The notes below the pieces were generated by a model. The model saw only the letters and a program-made list of their open reading frames with translations, had not been told where the DNA came from and did not search any database. Positions 14,740 through 22,233 of a DNA stretch of 22,419 bases are shown here, one piece after another. The position numbers and the translations under genes are program-made. Source of the stretch: CARZYU01 sp964370085 (GTDB lineage: Bacteria > Bacillota_I > Bacilli_A > RF39 > UBA660). The stretch covers positions 1-22,419 of the forward strand of contig CAYJHI010000017.1 of NCBI GenBank assembly GCA_964370085.1. Direction: 5' to 3'. Position 1 is the stretch's first letter. Each line of letters begins with the position of its first letter.

Positions 14740-14765
14740 AAAAAAAGTAGGATTTCCTACTTTTT
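14738..14765 (-). terminator. Terminator of the heat-shock operon, overlapping the dnaJ stop
   Basis: The minus-strand stem AAGTAGG/CCTACTT with a 4-nt loop is followed by T8. The TAG stop of dnaJ (14757-14759) lies in the 5' arm. Confidence 0.85.
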
Positions 14766-15887
14766 ACTTACAAATTTGTCAAATTTATTTATTTCAGAAT
14801 CTTCAAATTCTGTCTTCTTTAATTTTTCAAATAATTGTTTTTGTTCTTTACTAAGTTTCTTAGGTGTCATCACTTTCATAATAAAGTACATATCACCTTT
14901 ACGCTTAGTTGATTCATTGTGAATACCTTTACCTTTAATACGTTGTTTGTCTAAAGTATTAGTACCACTAGGAACACTTAACATTACATTTCCGTGTAGT
15001 GTAGGAACTTCCTTTTTACAACCAAGAATAGCTTCTACCATCGTAATAGGAACTTCTAATAAAATATCATCTTCATCACGTTTATAAAATTCATGATTAC
15101 TAACTTTAAATTCAATATATAAGTCCCCGTTAGGTCCACCATTCATACCAGCTTGTCCTTTGCCAGGAATACGTAATTTATCACCATTATCAACTCCTGC
15201 TGGAACCGACACTGTAATCGTTTTATGTTTCTTAACTTGACCTGCTCCACGACAAGTAGAACAAGTTTCTTTATAAGATTTACCTTTCCCTCTACATTTA
15301 GGACAAGTAGTTTTAGTTAAAAACGATCCAAACATTGTATTTTGTTCCGTTGTAACAGTTCCAGAACCATGACAAGTAGAACAAGTTTCTTCATGATGAC
15401 CACCTTTACCATGACAATCATCACAGTCATCCATCACATCCAACTCAATATCTTCCTTAGTTCCATAAACGGCTTCTTCAAATGACAAATTCATACGCAT
15501 CAATGAATCATTACCACGCATCTTAGCATTTGATCTTGTTCTTTGACTACCGCCAAATCCTCCGCCAAATAAATTATCAAAAATATCACTAAAATCAAAT
15601 CCAGAAGCATCAAAACCACCATATCCTGCTCCCCCAAAACCTGAAGCATTACCAGTACCATCAAACGCCGAATGACCTCTTTGATCATAAATGCCACGTT
15701 TACTCTCATCTGATAAAATCGAATACGCCTCTTGACACTCTTTAAATTTTTTCTCTGCTGCCTCTTTATTATCCTTATTCAAATCAGGATGATGCTCTTT
15801 AGCCTTCTTACGAAAAGCACTCTTTATTTCATCTTGAGATGCTGACTTACTAACACCCAAGACTTCATAATAATCTCTCTTATTCAT
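14757..15887 (-). CDS. dnaJ: Chaperone protein DnaJ (Hsp40)
   Basis: A full-length 376-aa type I Hsp40 that delivers unfolded proteins to DnaK and stimulates its ATPase. The J domain (1-70) has the essential HPD at residues 33-35. A Gly/Phe-rich linker follows (about 75-115). Four zinc-binding CxxCxGxG repeats are complete, starting at Cys155 (CDDCHGKG), Cys169 (CSTCHGSG), Cys195 (CPKCRGKG) and Cys209 (CSTCRGAG). The substrate-binding C-terminal domain ends with a short Lys-rich tail. The ATG at 15887 has GGAGGA upstream. It is the last gene of the hrcA operon, 35 bp behind dnaK, with a strong hairpin in the gap that may lower its expression relative to dnaK. Confidence 0.98.
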   Translation of the reverse strand: MNKRDYYEVLGVSKSASQDEIKSAFRKKAKEHHPDLNKDNKEAAEKKFKECQEAYSILSDESKRGIYDQRGHSAFDGTGNASGFGGAGYGGFDASGFDFSDIFDNLFGGGFGGSQRTRSNAKMRGNDSLMRMNLSFEEAVYGTKEDIELDVMDDCDDCHGKGGHHEETCSTCHGSGTVTTEQNTMFGSFLTKTTCPKCRGKGKSYKETCSTCRGAGQVKKHKTITVSVPAGVDNGDKLRIPGKGQAGMNGGPNGDLYIEFKVSNHEFYKRDEDDILLEVPITMVEAILGCKKEVPTLHGNVMLSVPSGTNTLDKQRIKGKGIHNESTKRKGDMYFIMKVMTPKKLSKEQKQLFEKLKKTEFEDSEINKFDKFVSKK

Positions 15888-15903
15888 TATTCCTCCATAA
15901 GAA

Positions 15904-15928
15904 GAATAGATTGATTATCAACCTATTC
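15904..15928 (-). promoter_or_regulatory. Hairpin in the dnaK-dnaJ gap
   Basis: A near-perfect 25-nt palindrome: GAATAGGTTGA pairs with TCAATCTATTC around a short A/T loop, including one G-U pair in RNA. It starts in the last codons of dnaK, contains its TAG stop and is followed by TTCTTATGGAGG, not a T run. It is a likely mRNA-stability or processing element, or a weak attenuator. Confidence 0.6.
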
Positions 15929-17749
15929 CTTTTCTTCAAATTCAGCATCAACTACATCATCTGATTTTTTATCTTCACTAGACTCTTCACTATTTTCTTT
16001 ATTAGCTTCTGCTTCTTTAGCAGCTTCTTCATAAACCTTAGTAGCAAGTGCCATAGCTTTTTCTTGTAACTTCTCTTTAGTAGACTTAATCTCTTCGATA
16101 TCATTCTTATCTAAAGCATCTTTTACTTCTTTAATTAAAGCTTCCACTTCTTCTTTCTCTTTTTCATCAACTTTATCACCTAAATCTTTTAAAGATTTCT
16201 CAGTTTGGAAAGTTAATTGTTCAGCTTCATTTTTTAAATCAGCTTCTTCTTTTCTCTTATCATCAGCTTCTTTATTAGCTTCTGCTTCTTTCATCATACG
16301 ATCAATCTCTTCGTCAGAAAGGTTTGTAGAAGCAGTTATTGTAATAGATTGTTCTTTATTAGTACCTAAATCTTTAGCTGTAACATTAACAATACCATTC
16401 GCATCAATATCAAATTTAACTTCAATTTGTGGTACTCCACGAGGTGCCGCAGGAATTCCTGTCAATTGGAAGTGACCAAGTGTTTTATTGTCCCCTGCCA
16501 TACTTCTCTCACCTTGTAACACATGAATATCAACAGCAGGTTGAGAATCAGCTGCAGTTGAGAACACTTGTGATTTTGAAGTTGGAATAGTTGTATTACG
16601 ATCTATTAATTTAGTCATAACTCCACCTAATGTTTCAAGACCAAGTGATAGTGGTGTAACATCTAACAATACGATATCATTAACATCCCCTGTTAAAACT
16701 CCACCTTGAATAGCAGCTCCCATTGCCACAACTTCATCAGGATTAACTTCTTTAGAAGGTTCTACTCCTAATTCTTTCTTAACTACTTCATTAACCAAAG
16801 GAATTCTAGTTGATCCCCCAACGAATATTACTTTATCTAATTCACTAGCTTTCATCTTAGCATCTTTTAATGCTTTACGAACAGATTCTAATGTTTCGTT
16901 AACTAAATCTCCAATTAAATCTTCAAACTTAGCTCTAGTTAAAGTCATATCTAAGTGAAGCGGTCCATCTTCTCCTTGTGAAATAAATGGTGCTGAAACT
17001 TGTGTTGAAGTAACACTTGATAAATCTTTCTTAGCTTTTTCTGCAATTTCTTTAAGTCTTTGCATAGCCATTTTATCTTTAGCAAGATCCACTCCATTTT
17101 CTTTTCTAAATGATTCAACTAAGAAATCCATAATTCTATTATCAAAATCATCTCCACCTAAACGGTTATTACCTGCAGTTGATTTAACTTCAAATACACC
17201 ATCTCCAAGTTCTAAGATTGAAACATCAAATGTTCCTCCTCCTAAATCATATACGAAAATAGTTTGTGATTTCTCTTGTTTATCTAAACCATATGCTAAC
17301 GCTGCAGCAGTTGGTTCATTAATAATTCTTTCTACTTCTAAACCTGCTATTTTACCAGCATTTTTAGTAGCTTGTCTTTCTGCATCATTAAAGTATGCAG
17401 GAACTGTAATAACAGCTTTCTTAACTGGTTCCCCAACATATTTCTCTGCATAATCTTTAATATAAGTTAAGATCATCGCTGAAATTTCTTCAGGCGTATA
17501 ATCTTTTCCTTCTAATTTAACTTTCTTATCAGTACCCATTTTTCTTTTAACTGATATAGCAGTATTAGGATTAGTTATTGCTTGTCTTTTAGCAGCATCC
17601 CCTACTATTCTTTCTCCACCTTTAATAGCAACTACTGAAGGTGTTGTTCTATTACCTTCTGGATTTGGAATAACTGTCGCTACTCCCGCTTCCATAATTG
17701 ATGCACAACTATTAGTTGTACCTAAATCTATACCTATAATTTTACTCAT
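15923..17749 (-). CDS. dnaK: Chaperone protein DnaK (Hsp70)
   Basis: A 608-aa Hsp70, normal for Bacillota, which lack the long insert seen in Gram-negative DnaK. The ATPase domain has the phosphate-1 loop GIDLGTTNSC (5-14), INEPTAAALAYGLDK, the phosphate-2 loop VYDLGGGTFDVSILE and the adenosine motif VFVGGSTRIPLV. The linker DVTPLSLGLE leads into the peptide-binding domain, followed by a helical lid rich in Glu and Lys. The tail ends DDVVDAEFEEKE, a typical DnaK end. It works with DnaJ and GrpE in folding and in heat-shock recovery. The ATG at 17749 follows AAGGAG. It is 12 bp behind grpE in one operon under HrcA/CIRCE control. Confidence 0.99.
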   Translation of the reverse strand: MSKIIGIDLGTTNSCASIMEAGVATVIPNPEGNRTTPSVVAIKGGERIVGDAAKRQAITNPNTAISVKRKMGTDKKVKLEGKDYTPEEISAMILTYIKDYAEKYVGEPVKKAVITVPAYFNDAERQATKNAGKIAGLEVERIINEPTAAALAYGLDKQEKSQTIFVYDLGGGTFDVSILELGDGVFEVKSTAGNNRLGGDDFDNRIMDFLVESFRKENGVDLAKDKMAMQRLKEIAEKAKKDLSSVTSTQVSAPFISQGEDGPLHLDMTLTRAKFEDLIGDLVNETLESVRKALKDAKMKASELDKVIFVGGSTRIPLVNEVVKKELGVEPSKEVNPDEVVAMGAAIQGGVLTGDVNDIVLLDVTPLSLGLETLGGVMTKLIDRNTTIPTSKSQVFSTAADSQPAVDIHVLQGERSMAGDNKTLGHFQLTGIPAAPRGVPQIEVKFDIDANGIVNVTAKDLGTNKEQSITITASTNLSDEEIDRMMKEAEANKEADDKRKEEADLKNEAEQLTFQTEKSLKDLGDKVDEKEKEEVEALIKEVKDALDKNDIEEIKSTKEKLQEKAMALATKVYEEAAKEAEANKENSEESSEDKKSDDVVDAEFEEKE

Positions 17750-17761
17750 TTTAATTTCTCC

Positions 17762-18343
17762 TTAATCTAAATTATTTATTCTAACAGCAGCAGGTCTAAT
17801 AACACGATCTTTTAACTTATAACCCTTTAATAAAACTTCTAAAACAATACCGTTTTCTCTAGACTCATCCTTATCAGTCATTAAAGCTTCATGTTCATTA
17901 TGATTAAACTCTACACCTTCTGCATTTATTTCTGTTACACCATAACTCTCTAAAATACTTACTAAACTAGCATACATCATCTTAAATCCATCTAAGAACT
18001 TAGATAACTCATCAGTTAAATCTTTCGTATCTAACTTAATAGCTCTCTCAAAATTATCTACCACTTTAATAATATCTAAAATAATATCCTTATTCGCATA
18101 TTTTAAATAGTTAGCTGTTTCTTCATCTTTTCTTTTACGATAATTAACAAGTTCTGCTTGAGAATATTTATTCTTCTCTTCAAGTTCTTTAACAACTTCT
18201 TCTAATTCATTAATTTTCGCTTTATATTTATTTTTCTCTTCTTTTTTATTTACTTTATCATCTTTTGGTTCCATGCACCCACAATTATTTTCAACTGTAC
18301 AGTTACACTCTTCACCACAAGCACAATCTTTTTCTTTACTCAT
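17762..18343 (-). CDS. grpE: Nucleotide exchange factor GrpE with a Cys-rich N-terminus
   Basis: A 193-aa GrpE, the nucleotide exchange factor that releases ADP from DnaK. The long helix (about 35-85, Lys/Glu-rich, ending QAELVNYRKRKDEE) and the beta domain at the end (EVLLKGYKLKDRVIRPAAVRI) are both clear. The frame is open from a GTG at 18355, but GAGG lies inside that extension and is well placed for the ATG at 18343. This ATG overlaps the hrcA stop (ATGAGTAA), so translation is likely coupled. The unusual part is residues 7-23, with six Cys arranged as three CxC pairs (CAC, CNC, CGC). This is not part of the GrpE fold and could bind metal; that is inference. Confidence 0.96.
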   Translation of the reverse strand: MSKEKDCACGEECNCTVENNCGCMEPKDDKVNKKEEKNKYKAKINELEEVVKELEEKNKYSQAELVNYRKRKDEETANYLKYANKDIILDIIKVVDNFERAIKLDTKDLTDELSKFLDGFKMMYASLVSILESYGVTEINAEGVEFNHNEHEALMTDKDESRENGIVLEVLLKGYKLKDRVIRPAAVRINNLD

Positions 18344-19328
18344 TACTATCCTCACTTATATTTTTTTTAATAAAATCTAACATATTAAGTACTCGGTCGT
18401 ATTCCATCCTCTTAGGACCAATAATCGCAATTGTACCTTCATCATATGGTGTTTTATAATTGGTTTTAATGATACTCATATCTTCATCTAATTCGTTCTC
18501 TTTACCTATATAAATCTTAATATCATTATCATTTGTTTCAATCTTAGATAATGTTTCTTTATTATCAAGTTTATTATAAATATCACGAATTTTCCCAACA
18601 TCATTAAACTGTGACATAATATTGTTCTTTCCCTTTATATCAACTTCTTGATCATTGAAGTCTGTAAAGGCTTGATAAAACGCTTTATAGATTTGTTCAT
18701 GTTGCGATACATATTTTCCTATTATCGGTTTAATTTCATATTCTAACTTCGTACTAATCTCATCTATCGGTGTTCCACTGATCAAGTTATTTATTAGACC
18801 AACTGTCTTTTTAACTTCATCAAGTGATACATCCATAAGACGTACATTCTTATGTTGAACATGACCCTTATCAGTAATGATAATTACAACTAAACCATTC
18901 TCATCAAGTGGTACAACATCAATTTGTTTAAGTAAATTATTATGTGAATTCTTACCTAAAACAACAGTTGTATAATTAGTCATATCTGATATTAATTCTA
19001 AACTCTTATTAATACAATCAGATAAGGCTAAATTTTGATTTTTGAAAATAATTTGTAACTTTAACATATCTTCAGCATTCATTTTTTTAAGTTCCATTAA
19101 ATTATCGACATAATAACGATAACCCTTCTCACTAGGAACTCTTCCAGATGAAGTATGCGTCTTCTCTAAAAGATCAATTTCTTCTAACACAGCCATTTCA
19201 TTTCTTATTGTCGCACTAGAACACTTTAACTTTTTACAAACCAAGTTAGAACTAACAGGTTTAGGTAGTTTAATGTATTCTTCTACAATCAATTTAAGAA
19301 TATCTTGTTGACGTTCTGTTATCATCAT
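18336..19328 (-). CDS. hrcA: Heat-inducible transcription repressor HrcA
   Basis: A repressor of about 330 aa that binds CIRCE operators and is itself kept active by GroEL in other Bacillota. The N-terminal winged helix is typical: ITERQQDILKLIVEEYI, then PVSSNLVCKKL and SSATIRNEMAVLEE (recognition helix), then the wing with SSGRVPSEKGYRYYVD. The middle GAF-like domain and the C-terminal part with IIGPKRMEYDRV complete the family. The frame is open from a GTG at 19346, which lies inside the CIRCE palindrome. The double ATG at 19328/19325 follows GGAAGG and is preferred; 19325 is equally possible. It is the first gene of the operon and overlaps grpE by 8 bases. Two CIRCE elements at its promoter imply autoregulation. 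Confidence 0.97.
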   Translation of the reverse strand: MMITERQQDILKLIVEEYIKLPKPVSSNLVCKKLKCSSATIRNEMAVLEEIDLLEKTHTSSGRVPSEKGYRYYVDNLMELKKMNAEDMLKLQIIFKNQNLALSDCINKSLELISDMTNYTTVVLGKNSHNNLLKQIDVVPLDENGLVVIIITDKGHVQHKNVRLMDVSLDEVKKTVGLINNLISGTPIDEISTKLEYEIKPIIGKYVSQHEQIYKAFYQAFTDFNDQEVDIKGKNNIMSQFNDVGKIRDIYNKLDNKETLSKIETNDNDIKIYIGKENELDEDMSIIKTNYKTPYDEGTIAIIGPKRMEYDRVLNMLDFIKKNISEDSNE

Positions 19329-19339
19329 ATCACCTTCCA

Positions 19340-19366
19340 ATAGCACTCCGATTATTCAAGTGCTAA
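19340..19366 (-). promoter_or_regulatory. CIRCE operator 1 (HrcA site), downstream of the -10
   Basis: On the minus strand TTAGCACTT, 9 bp, GAGTGCTAT. Each half differs from the CIRCE consensus (TTAGCACTC-N9-GAGTGCTAA) at one base. It starts 4 bases after the -10, over the transcription start and early leader, where bound HrcA would block initiation. Confidence 0.93.
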
Positions 19367-19370
19367 TAAA

Positions 19371-19399
19371 ATTATATGACATATTTTAGCACTTGTCAA
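19371..19399 (-). promoter_or_regulatory. Consensus sigma-A promoter of the hrcA-grpE-dnaK-dnaJ operon
   Basis: On the minus strand: perfect TTGACA (19394-19399), exactly 17 bp and perfect TATAAT (19371-19376). Such a strong promoter fits a heat-shock operon that is switched mainly by repression. Confidence 0.93.
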
Positions 19400-19412
19400 C
19401 TATAATTGCTAA
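19386..19412 (-). promoter_or_regulatory. Second, weaker CIRCE-like operator overlapping the -35
   Basis: On the minus strand TTAGCAATT, 9 bp, AAGTGCTAA: the same 9-9-9 spacing as CIRCE. The right half matches 8 of 9 consensus bases and the left half has two changes. The -35 TTGACA lies across the spacer and right half, so HrcA bound here would cover the -35. Confidence 0.7.
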
Positions 19413-19422
19413 TTTTTTTCGA

Positions 19423-19451
19423 CAAAAAAAATTATCACCTCTAAGATAACT
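19423..19451 (-). terminator. Terminator of the three-paralogue cluster
   Basis: The minus-strand stem AGTTATC/GATAATT (7 bp, one G-U) with an 8-nt loop is followed by T7-8. The TAG stop at 19441-19443 is in the loop. Confidence 0.6.
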
Positions 19452-20142
19452 TTTTACCAATTGTTTTTTGCAAACCACTAGATAAACCACTTACTAAAAT
19501 AGGCTCCCTTTTCATAATCGCATCTACTTTTTTGAAAAATAATTTATCAGTTTTAACATCTGAATCATATAAACGATATAAAGCAAAAACTTCATCATCT
19601 TTGTTATGATAAAAAGCATACTCTATGTCACTTTCACCTAACACACCTTTTATAAAAGAACACTTCATATCATCATCAACACTTTCTACTTCAACGCTAT
19701 TATCATAATCAACGTCAAAATATTGACAATACCCCATCGTATCCAAAATAACTCTATATATTTCATTATTAAAATGCTCTTTTAAAAAGAAACTGTATTT
19801 CTCATTACTAGCATTGTCCCAATACATCAAATCACCAGAAGTCAAATCATAATCTATACTTAATTTATCAACTTCTTCTCCGAATATAACATCCATACTA
19901 GCAGCTTGTCTACCACCATATTTAAAACCACTTAACTCTATACTAGAAATACAACCAAGCCTCCTAGGATACCTAACCGCCTCATAAGAACTTCTAATCA
20001 ACTCAAGTCTACCATTAAGATCAAACTCCTTAATTTTCAAAGACACCATTTTCTTTAAATCATATAAACTGATTAACTCTTCACTTAATATTACATCTTT
20101 TCTAGAAAGCAATAACTCTACATCCTGCAACTTATTCTTCAT
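19441..20142 (-). CDS. Uncharacterised protein, paralogue A of a three-gene family, 233 aa
   Basis: Not recognised by name. It shares with its two upstream neighbours an N-terminal helical motif: L-x3-D/E-x-I-x3-E-x-[IV]-S-L-Y-x-L-K, then F-D/S-L about 10 residues later (here EELISLYDLKKM at about residues 20-31). It also shares a C-terminal pattern K-R-x-[PS]-[IV]-x-V (KREPILVSGL). The middle is variable, acidic and beta-rich. There is no signal peptide, membrane helix or catalytic motif. Its ATG directly follows the TAG of paralogue B (TAGATG) with GAGGAG inside the end of B, so the two are translated together. The function is unknown; divergence after tandem duplication is inferred. Confidence 0.75.
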   Translation of the reverse strand: MKNKLQDVELLLSRKDVILSEELISLYDLKKMVSLKIKEFDLNGRLELIRSSYEAVRYPRRLGCISSIELSGFKYGGRQAASMDVIFGEEVDKLSIDYDLTSGDLMYWDNASNEKYSFFLKEHFNNEIYRVILDTMGYCQYFDVDYDNSVEVESVDDDMKCSFIKGVLGESDIEYAFYHNKDDEVFALYRLYDSDVKTDKLFFKKVDAIMKREPILVSGLSSGLQKTIGKKLS

Positions 20143-20871
20143 CTATTCTCCTCTTAAATGTCTATTTACTATTCTCCCATAATTTTCCGGTAATTTTTTC
20201 ACCATAACCGGCACTCTTTTAATAAGTTCACTCTCTTGTTCAATCAAAATACGTTCCACATCAAAATCCGGCATTATATGAATTATAGAATCATCAAGTT
20301 CAGGTTTAAAAACATCAACTTTCATTTTATCCATTCTATCAAACTTCAAAGCAAATTCTATATCAGACCCTTCAGTTTTAAAAAAATTTAATACCACATT
20401 ATAAAACTTACCAGTAACAAACTCTAATTCAAAAGCGTTGCACGCATCCACTATATTCATACAGTGTTCCTCTAAAACAAAAGGATAATTTTCTTTAATA
20501 AAATCAACTGTTTTTTTATGATATTTATCAACCTTACTAGCATCTAAATAAACACTGTCATCTTCATTATAGAAAAAAGATAAATTACCCTCTCTTTGCA
20601 AACTCAAAACAATACTAGATTCTGCACAAGCATCACCATGAAAATTAACTTGTTTAATTTTTGCAGCACCAGCCTTAACTCTCTTACAAAAACCTTTATT
20701 TAATACATTTAACAATTCTACTTCCTTATGACCTAAAGAAAATTTACCCATTTCCTTCTCTAATAATCCCTTTAATTCATAAAGACTAATCATTTCCTCA
20801 TTCGGATTAATCTCATTTCTATCTAAAACTTGATTAATCTGTGCAATCATTTTATACACTTCTAATGCCAT
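20143..20871 (-). CDS. Uncharacterised protein, paralogue B, 242 aa
   Basis: Same family as its neighbours: EEMISLYELKGLLEKEM then KFSL near the N-terminus, and KRVPVMVKKLPENYGRIV at the C-terminus. The frame is open to an ATG at 20883, but that codon is part of the GGAGG ribosome binding site, which fits the ATG at 20871 (5 bases). It is soluble and acidic in the middle, with three Cys in the central part (as in GFCKRV, DACAES and HCMNIVDAC) and no export signal. A consensus promoter (20897-20925) lies directly upstream, so B and A form a two-gene operon. Function unknown. Confidence 0.75.
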   Translation of the reverse strand: MALEVYKMIAQINQVLDRNEINPNEEMISLYELKGLLEKEMGKFSLGHKEVELLNVLNKGFCKRVKAGAAKIKQVNFHGDACAESSIVLSLQREGNLSFFYNEDDSVYLDASKVDKYHKKTVDFIKENYPFVLEEHCMNIVDACNAFELEFVTGKFYNVVLNFFKTEGSDIEFALKFDRMDKMKVDVFKPELDDSIIHIMPDFDVERILIEQESELIKRVPVMVKKLPENYGRIVNRHLRGE

Positions 20872-20896
20872 AACATCCTCCATATCTCATATTAAT

Positions 20897-20925
20897 ATAA
20901 TAACTCTATAATAAACAACAGTCAA
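20897..20925 (-). promoter_or_regulatory. Promoter of paralogues B and A
   Basis: On the minus strand: TTGACT (20920-20925), 17 bp and TATTAT (20897-20902). The end of the spacer and -10 read ATAGAGTTAT, the same as in the promoter of paralogue C. Confidence 0.75.
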
Positions 20926-20960
20926 TAAAAAAAAGAGTATTATTTTTTCACATACTCTTT
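20926..20960 (-). terminator. Terminator of paralogue C, overlapping its stop
   Basis: The minus-strand stem AAAGAGTAT/ATACTCTTT (9 bp) with an 11-nt loop is followed by a T run. The TAA stop (20940-20942) begins in the last base of the stem. Confidence 0.75.
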
Positions 20961-21659
20961 AACAAAACTCTTATAAATACTAGGAACACCATCCACTTCT
21001 ACAGAAACCCTCTTAGTAATTTCATCATATTTATCATTCCCATAAAAATTCCTATCTAAAAACCTTTTAAATATAACTTCTCTAGGTACAAATATCCTAG
21101 ATGACAAACAATCATCAACAGTAGATGGATATACCTTAAAATCAATACCCTCATCACTAAAATTAAATATCTCAGAACAATTAACTCCTACTATACGATT
21201 ATCAACAACATCACTATTAAAATGATTATGACAATCCCTAACTAATTGAAAACTATCCTCTAATAAAGAAATTTCCTTATCCCCAACAACATCTCTAATA
21301 TCTCTTAAAGGTACATCTCCATAAGTAACATTAATCTTATTATCATCCTGAATAAAATAATAAGGTTCATCCAACAAAACTTCTCTTTGATCACTAAAAA
21401 CTTTAATAGCACTAGTATCATCTTTAAAATTAAAAGTTAAGTTCTTAATAAGCGCATAATGTTCACCCCATTTAGCTAAACCACCTGAATTTAACCTTTC
21501 CTTAAGTAATACTGCTTTCTCCCTCAAACTAAACCTTCTAAGATGAACATCCATTGCTTCCTTAAGCGCATAAAGACTGACAACATCCTCATTAGATATA
21601 ATTTCCTCTTTATTCAAAAAACTCTCAACCTTTTGTAAAAATTCATAATACGTAACCAT
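20940..21659 (-). CDS. Uncharacterised protein, paralogue C, 239 aa
   Basis: Third member of the family: EDVVSLYALKEAM and RRFSL near the N-terminus, TKRVSVEVDGVPSIYKSFV at the C-terminus. The central domain is beta-rich and acidic (KNLTFNFKDD, KVFSDQREVLLDEPYYF) and contains the Cys pair CHNHF...CSEIF, which the others lack in this form. There is no signal peptide. The ATG at 21659 follows GGAGG at 9 bases. It has its own promoter and terminator, unlike paralogues B and A, which share one promoter. I see no known domain and propose no function. Confidence 0.75.
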   Translation of the reverse strand: MVTYYEFLQKVESFLNKEEIISNEDVVSLYALKEAMDVHLRRFSLREKAVLLKERLNSGGLAKWGEHYALIKNLTFNFKDDTSAIKVFSDQREVLLDEPYYFIQDDNKINVTYGDVPLRDIRDVVGDKEISLLEDSFQLVRDCHNHFNSDVVDNRIVGVNCSEIFNFSDEGIDFKVYPSTVDDCLSSRIFVPREVIFKRFLDRNFYGNDKYDEITKRVSVEVDGVPSIYKSFVKEYVKK

Positions 21660-21682
21660 AATATCTATCCTCCATTATCCAA

Positions 21683-21711
21683 AGCATAACTCTATGTATC
21701 CTTAAAGTCAA
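21683..21711 (-). promoter_or_regulatory. Promoter of paralogue C
   Basis: On the minus strand: TTGACT (21706-21711), 17 bp and TATGCT (21683-21688). The ATAGAGTTAT stretch is shared with the promoter of paralogue B, so the promoter may have been duplicated with the gene. Confidence 0.7.
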
Positions 21712-21734
21712 TCATATTACACTATATTGACAAA

Positions 21735-21761
21735 AGAAAAAAAGTAGAACTATTTCTACTT
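21735..21761 (-). terminator. Terminator after the pilin-like gene
   Basis: The minus-strand stem AAGTAGAA/TTCTACTT (8 bp) with a 4-nt loop is followed by T-rich sequence (21735-21743). Confidence 0.8.
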
Positions 21762-21762
21762 A

Positions 21763-22233
21763 TTAACATTCACCATTCTTAACAATAATAATATTACTAG
21801 CATTCAAATCATTTTCCTCTACCGCACCAACCTCATCAGCATATCCAGTAGCAATACCCTCATCATCAACAAAACATATAGAGTAAGAAAAATCACCACC
21901 ATCTTCTCTAATCAAAACATAACTACTCTCATGAAAAGTCAAATCATCAAGTTCTACTATAGCTAAACTATTTAATTCAAGTTTAACTACACCACCTTCA
22001 AAAGGAAACTCTATATAATCACCATCTTCACCTCTAAGACCTTCAAGCATATTTATTTTAACTAAAGATAAAGCCATTCTCGCTTCACTTTTAAAAACAT
22101 CTAATCTTGCTTTATCTGCAGTATCATCAATCGAATGAAATACACCACTTGATAAAAGCATAACAGCACCCGCTATTAACAAAAGAAAAATAAAACTACA
22201 AACAGAAATAATAACAATATAACCCTTCTTCAT
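21763..22233 (-). CDS. Single-pass membrane protein, possibly pilin-like, 156 aa
   Basis: Starts MKKGYIVI and has one hydrophobic helix at about residues 5-29, then an amphipathic stretch (KARLDVFKSEARMALSLVK) and an acidic beta-rich domain outside the membrane, ending NGEC with a terminal Cys. The layout of short basic start, helix and K-A-R helix resembles type IV (pseudo)pilins, but the prepilin cleavage motif (G-F-T-x-x-E) is missing: Tyr, Ile and Val stand at those places. It may be a degenerate pilin-like protein or an unrelated membrane-anchored one. Its ATG overlaps the stop of the 31-aa ORF before it (TAATG), so the two are coupled. AAGGAG is upstream. No other pilus gene is visible. 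Confidence 0.7.
   Translation of the reverse strand: MKKGYIVIISVCSFIFLLLIAGAVMLLSSGVFHSIDDTADKARLDVFKSEARMALSLVKINMLEGLRGEDGDYIEFPFEGGVVKLELNSLAIVELDDLTFHESSYVLIREDGGDFSYSICFVDDEGIATGYADEVGAVEENDLNASNIIIVKNGEC

Noticed and set aside
15500..15709. Minus-strand ORF of 69 aa inside dnaJ
   Set aside because: Frame-shifted reading of the Gly/Phe-rich linker; its hydrophobic look is an artefact of shifted Gly codons.
18265..18459. Plus-strand ORF of 64 aa over the hrcA-grpE junction
   Set aside because: Antisense to two recognised genes and without a ribosome binding site.
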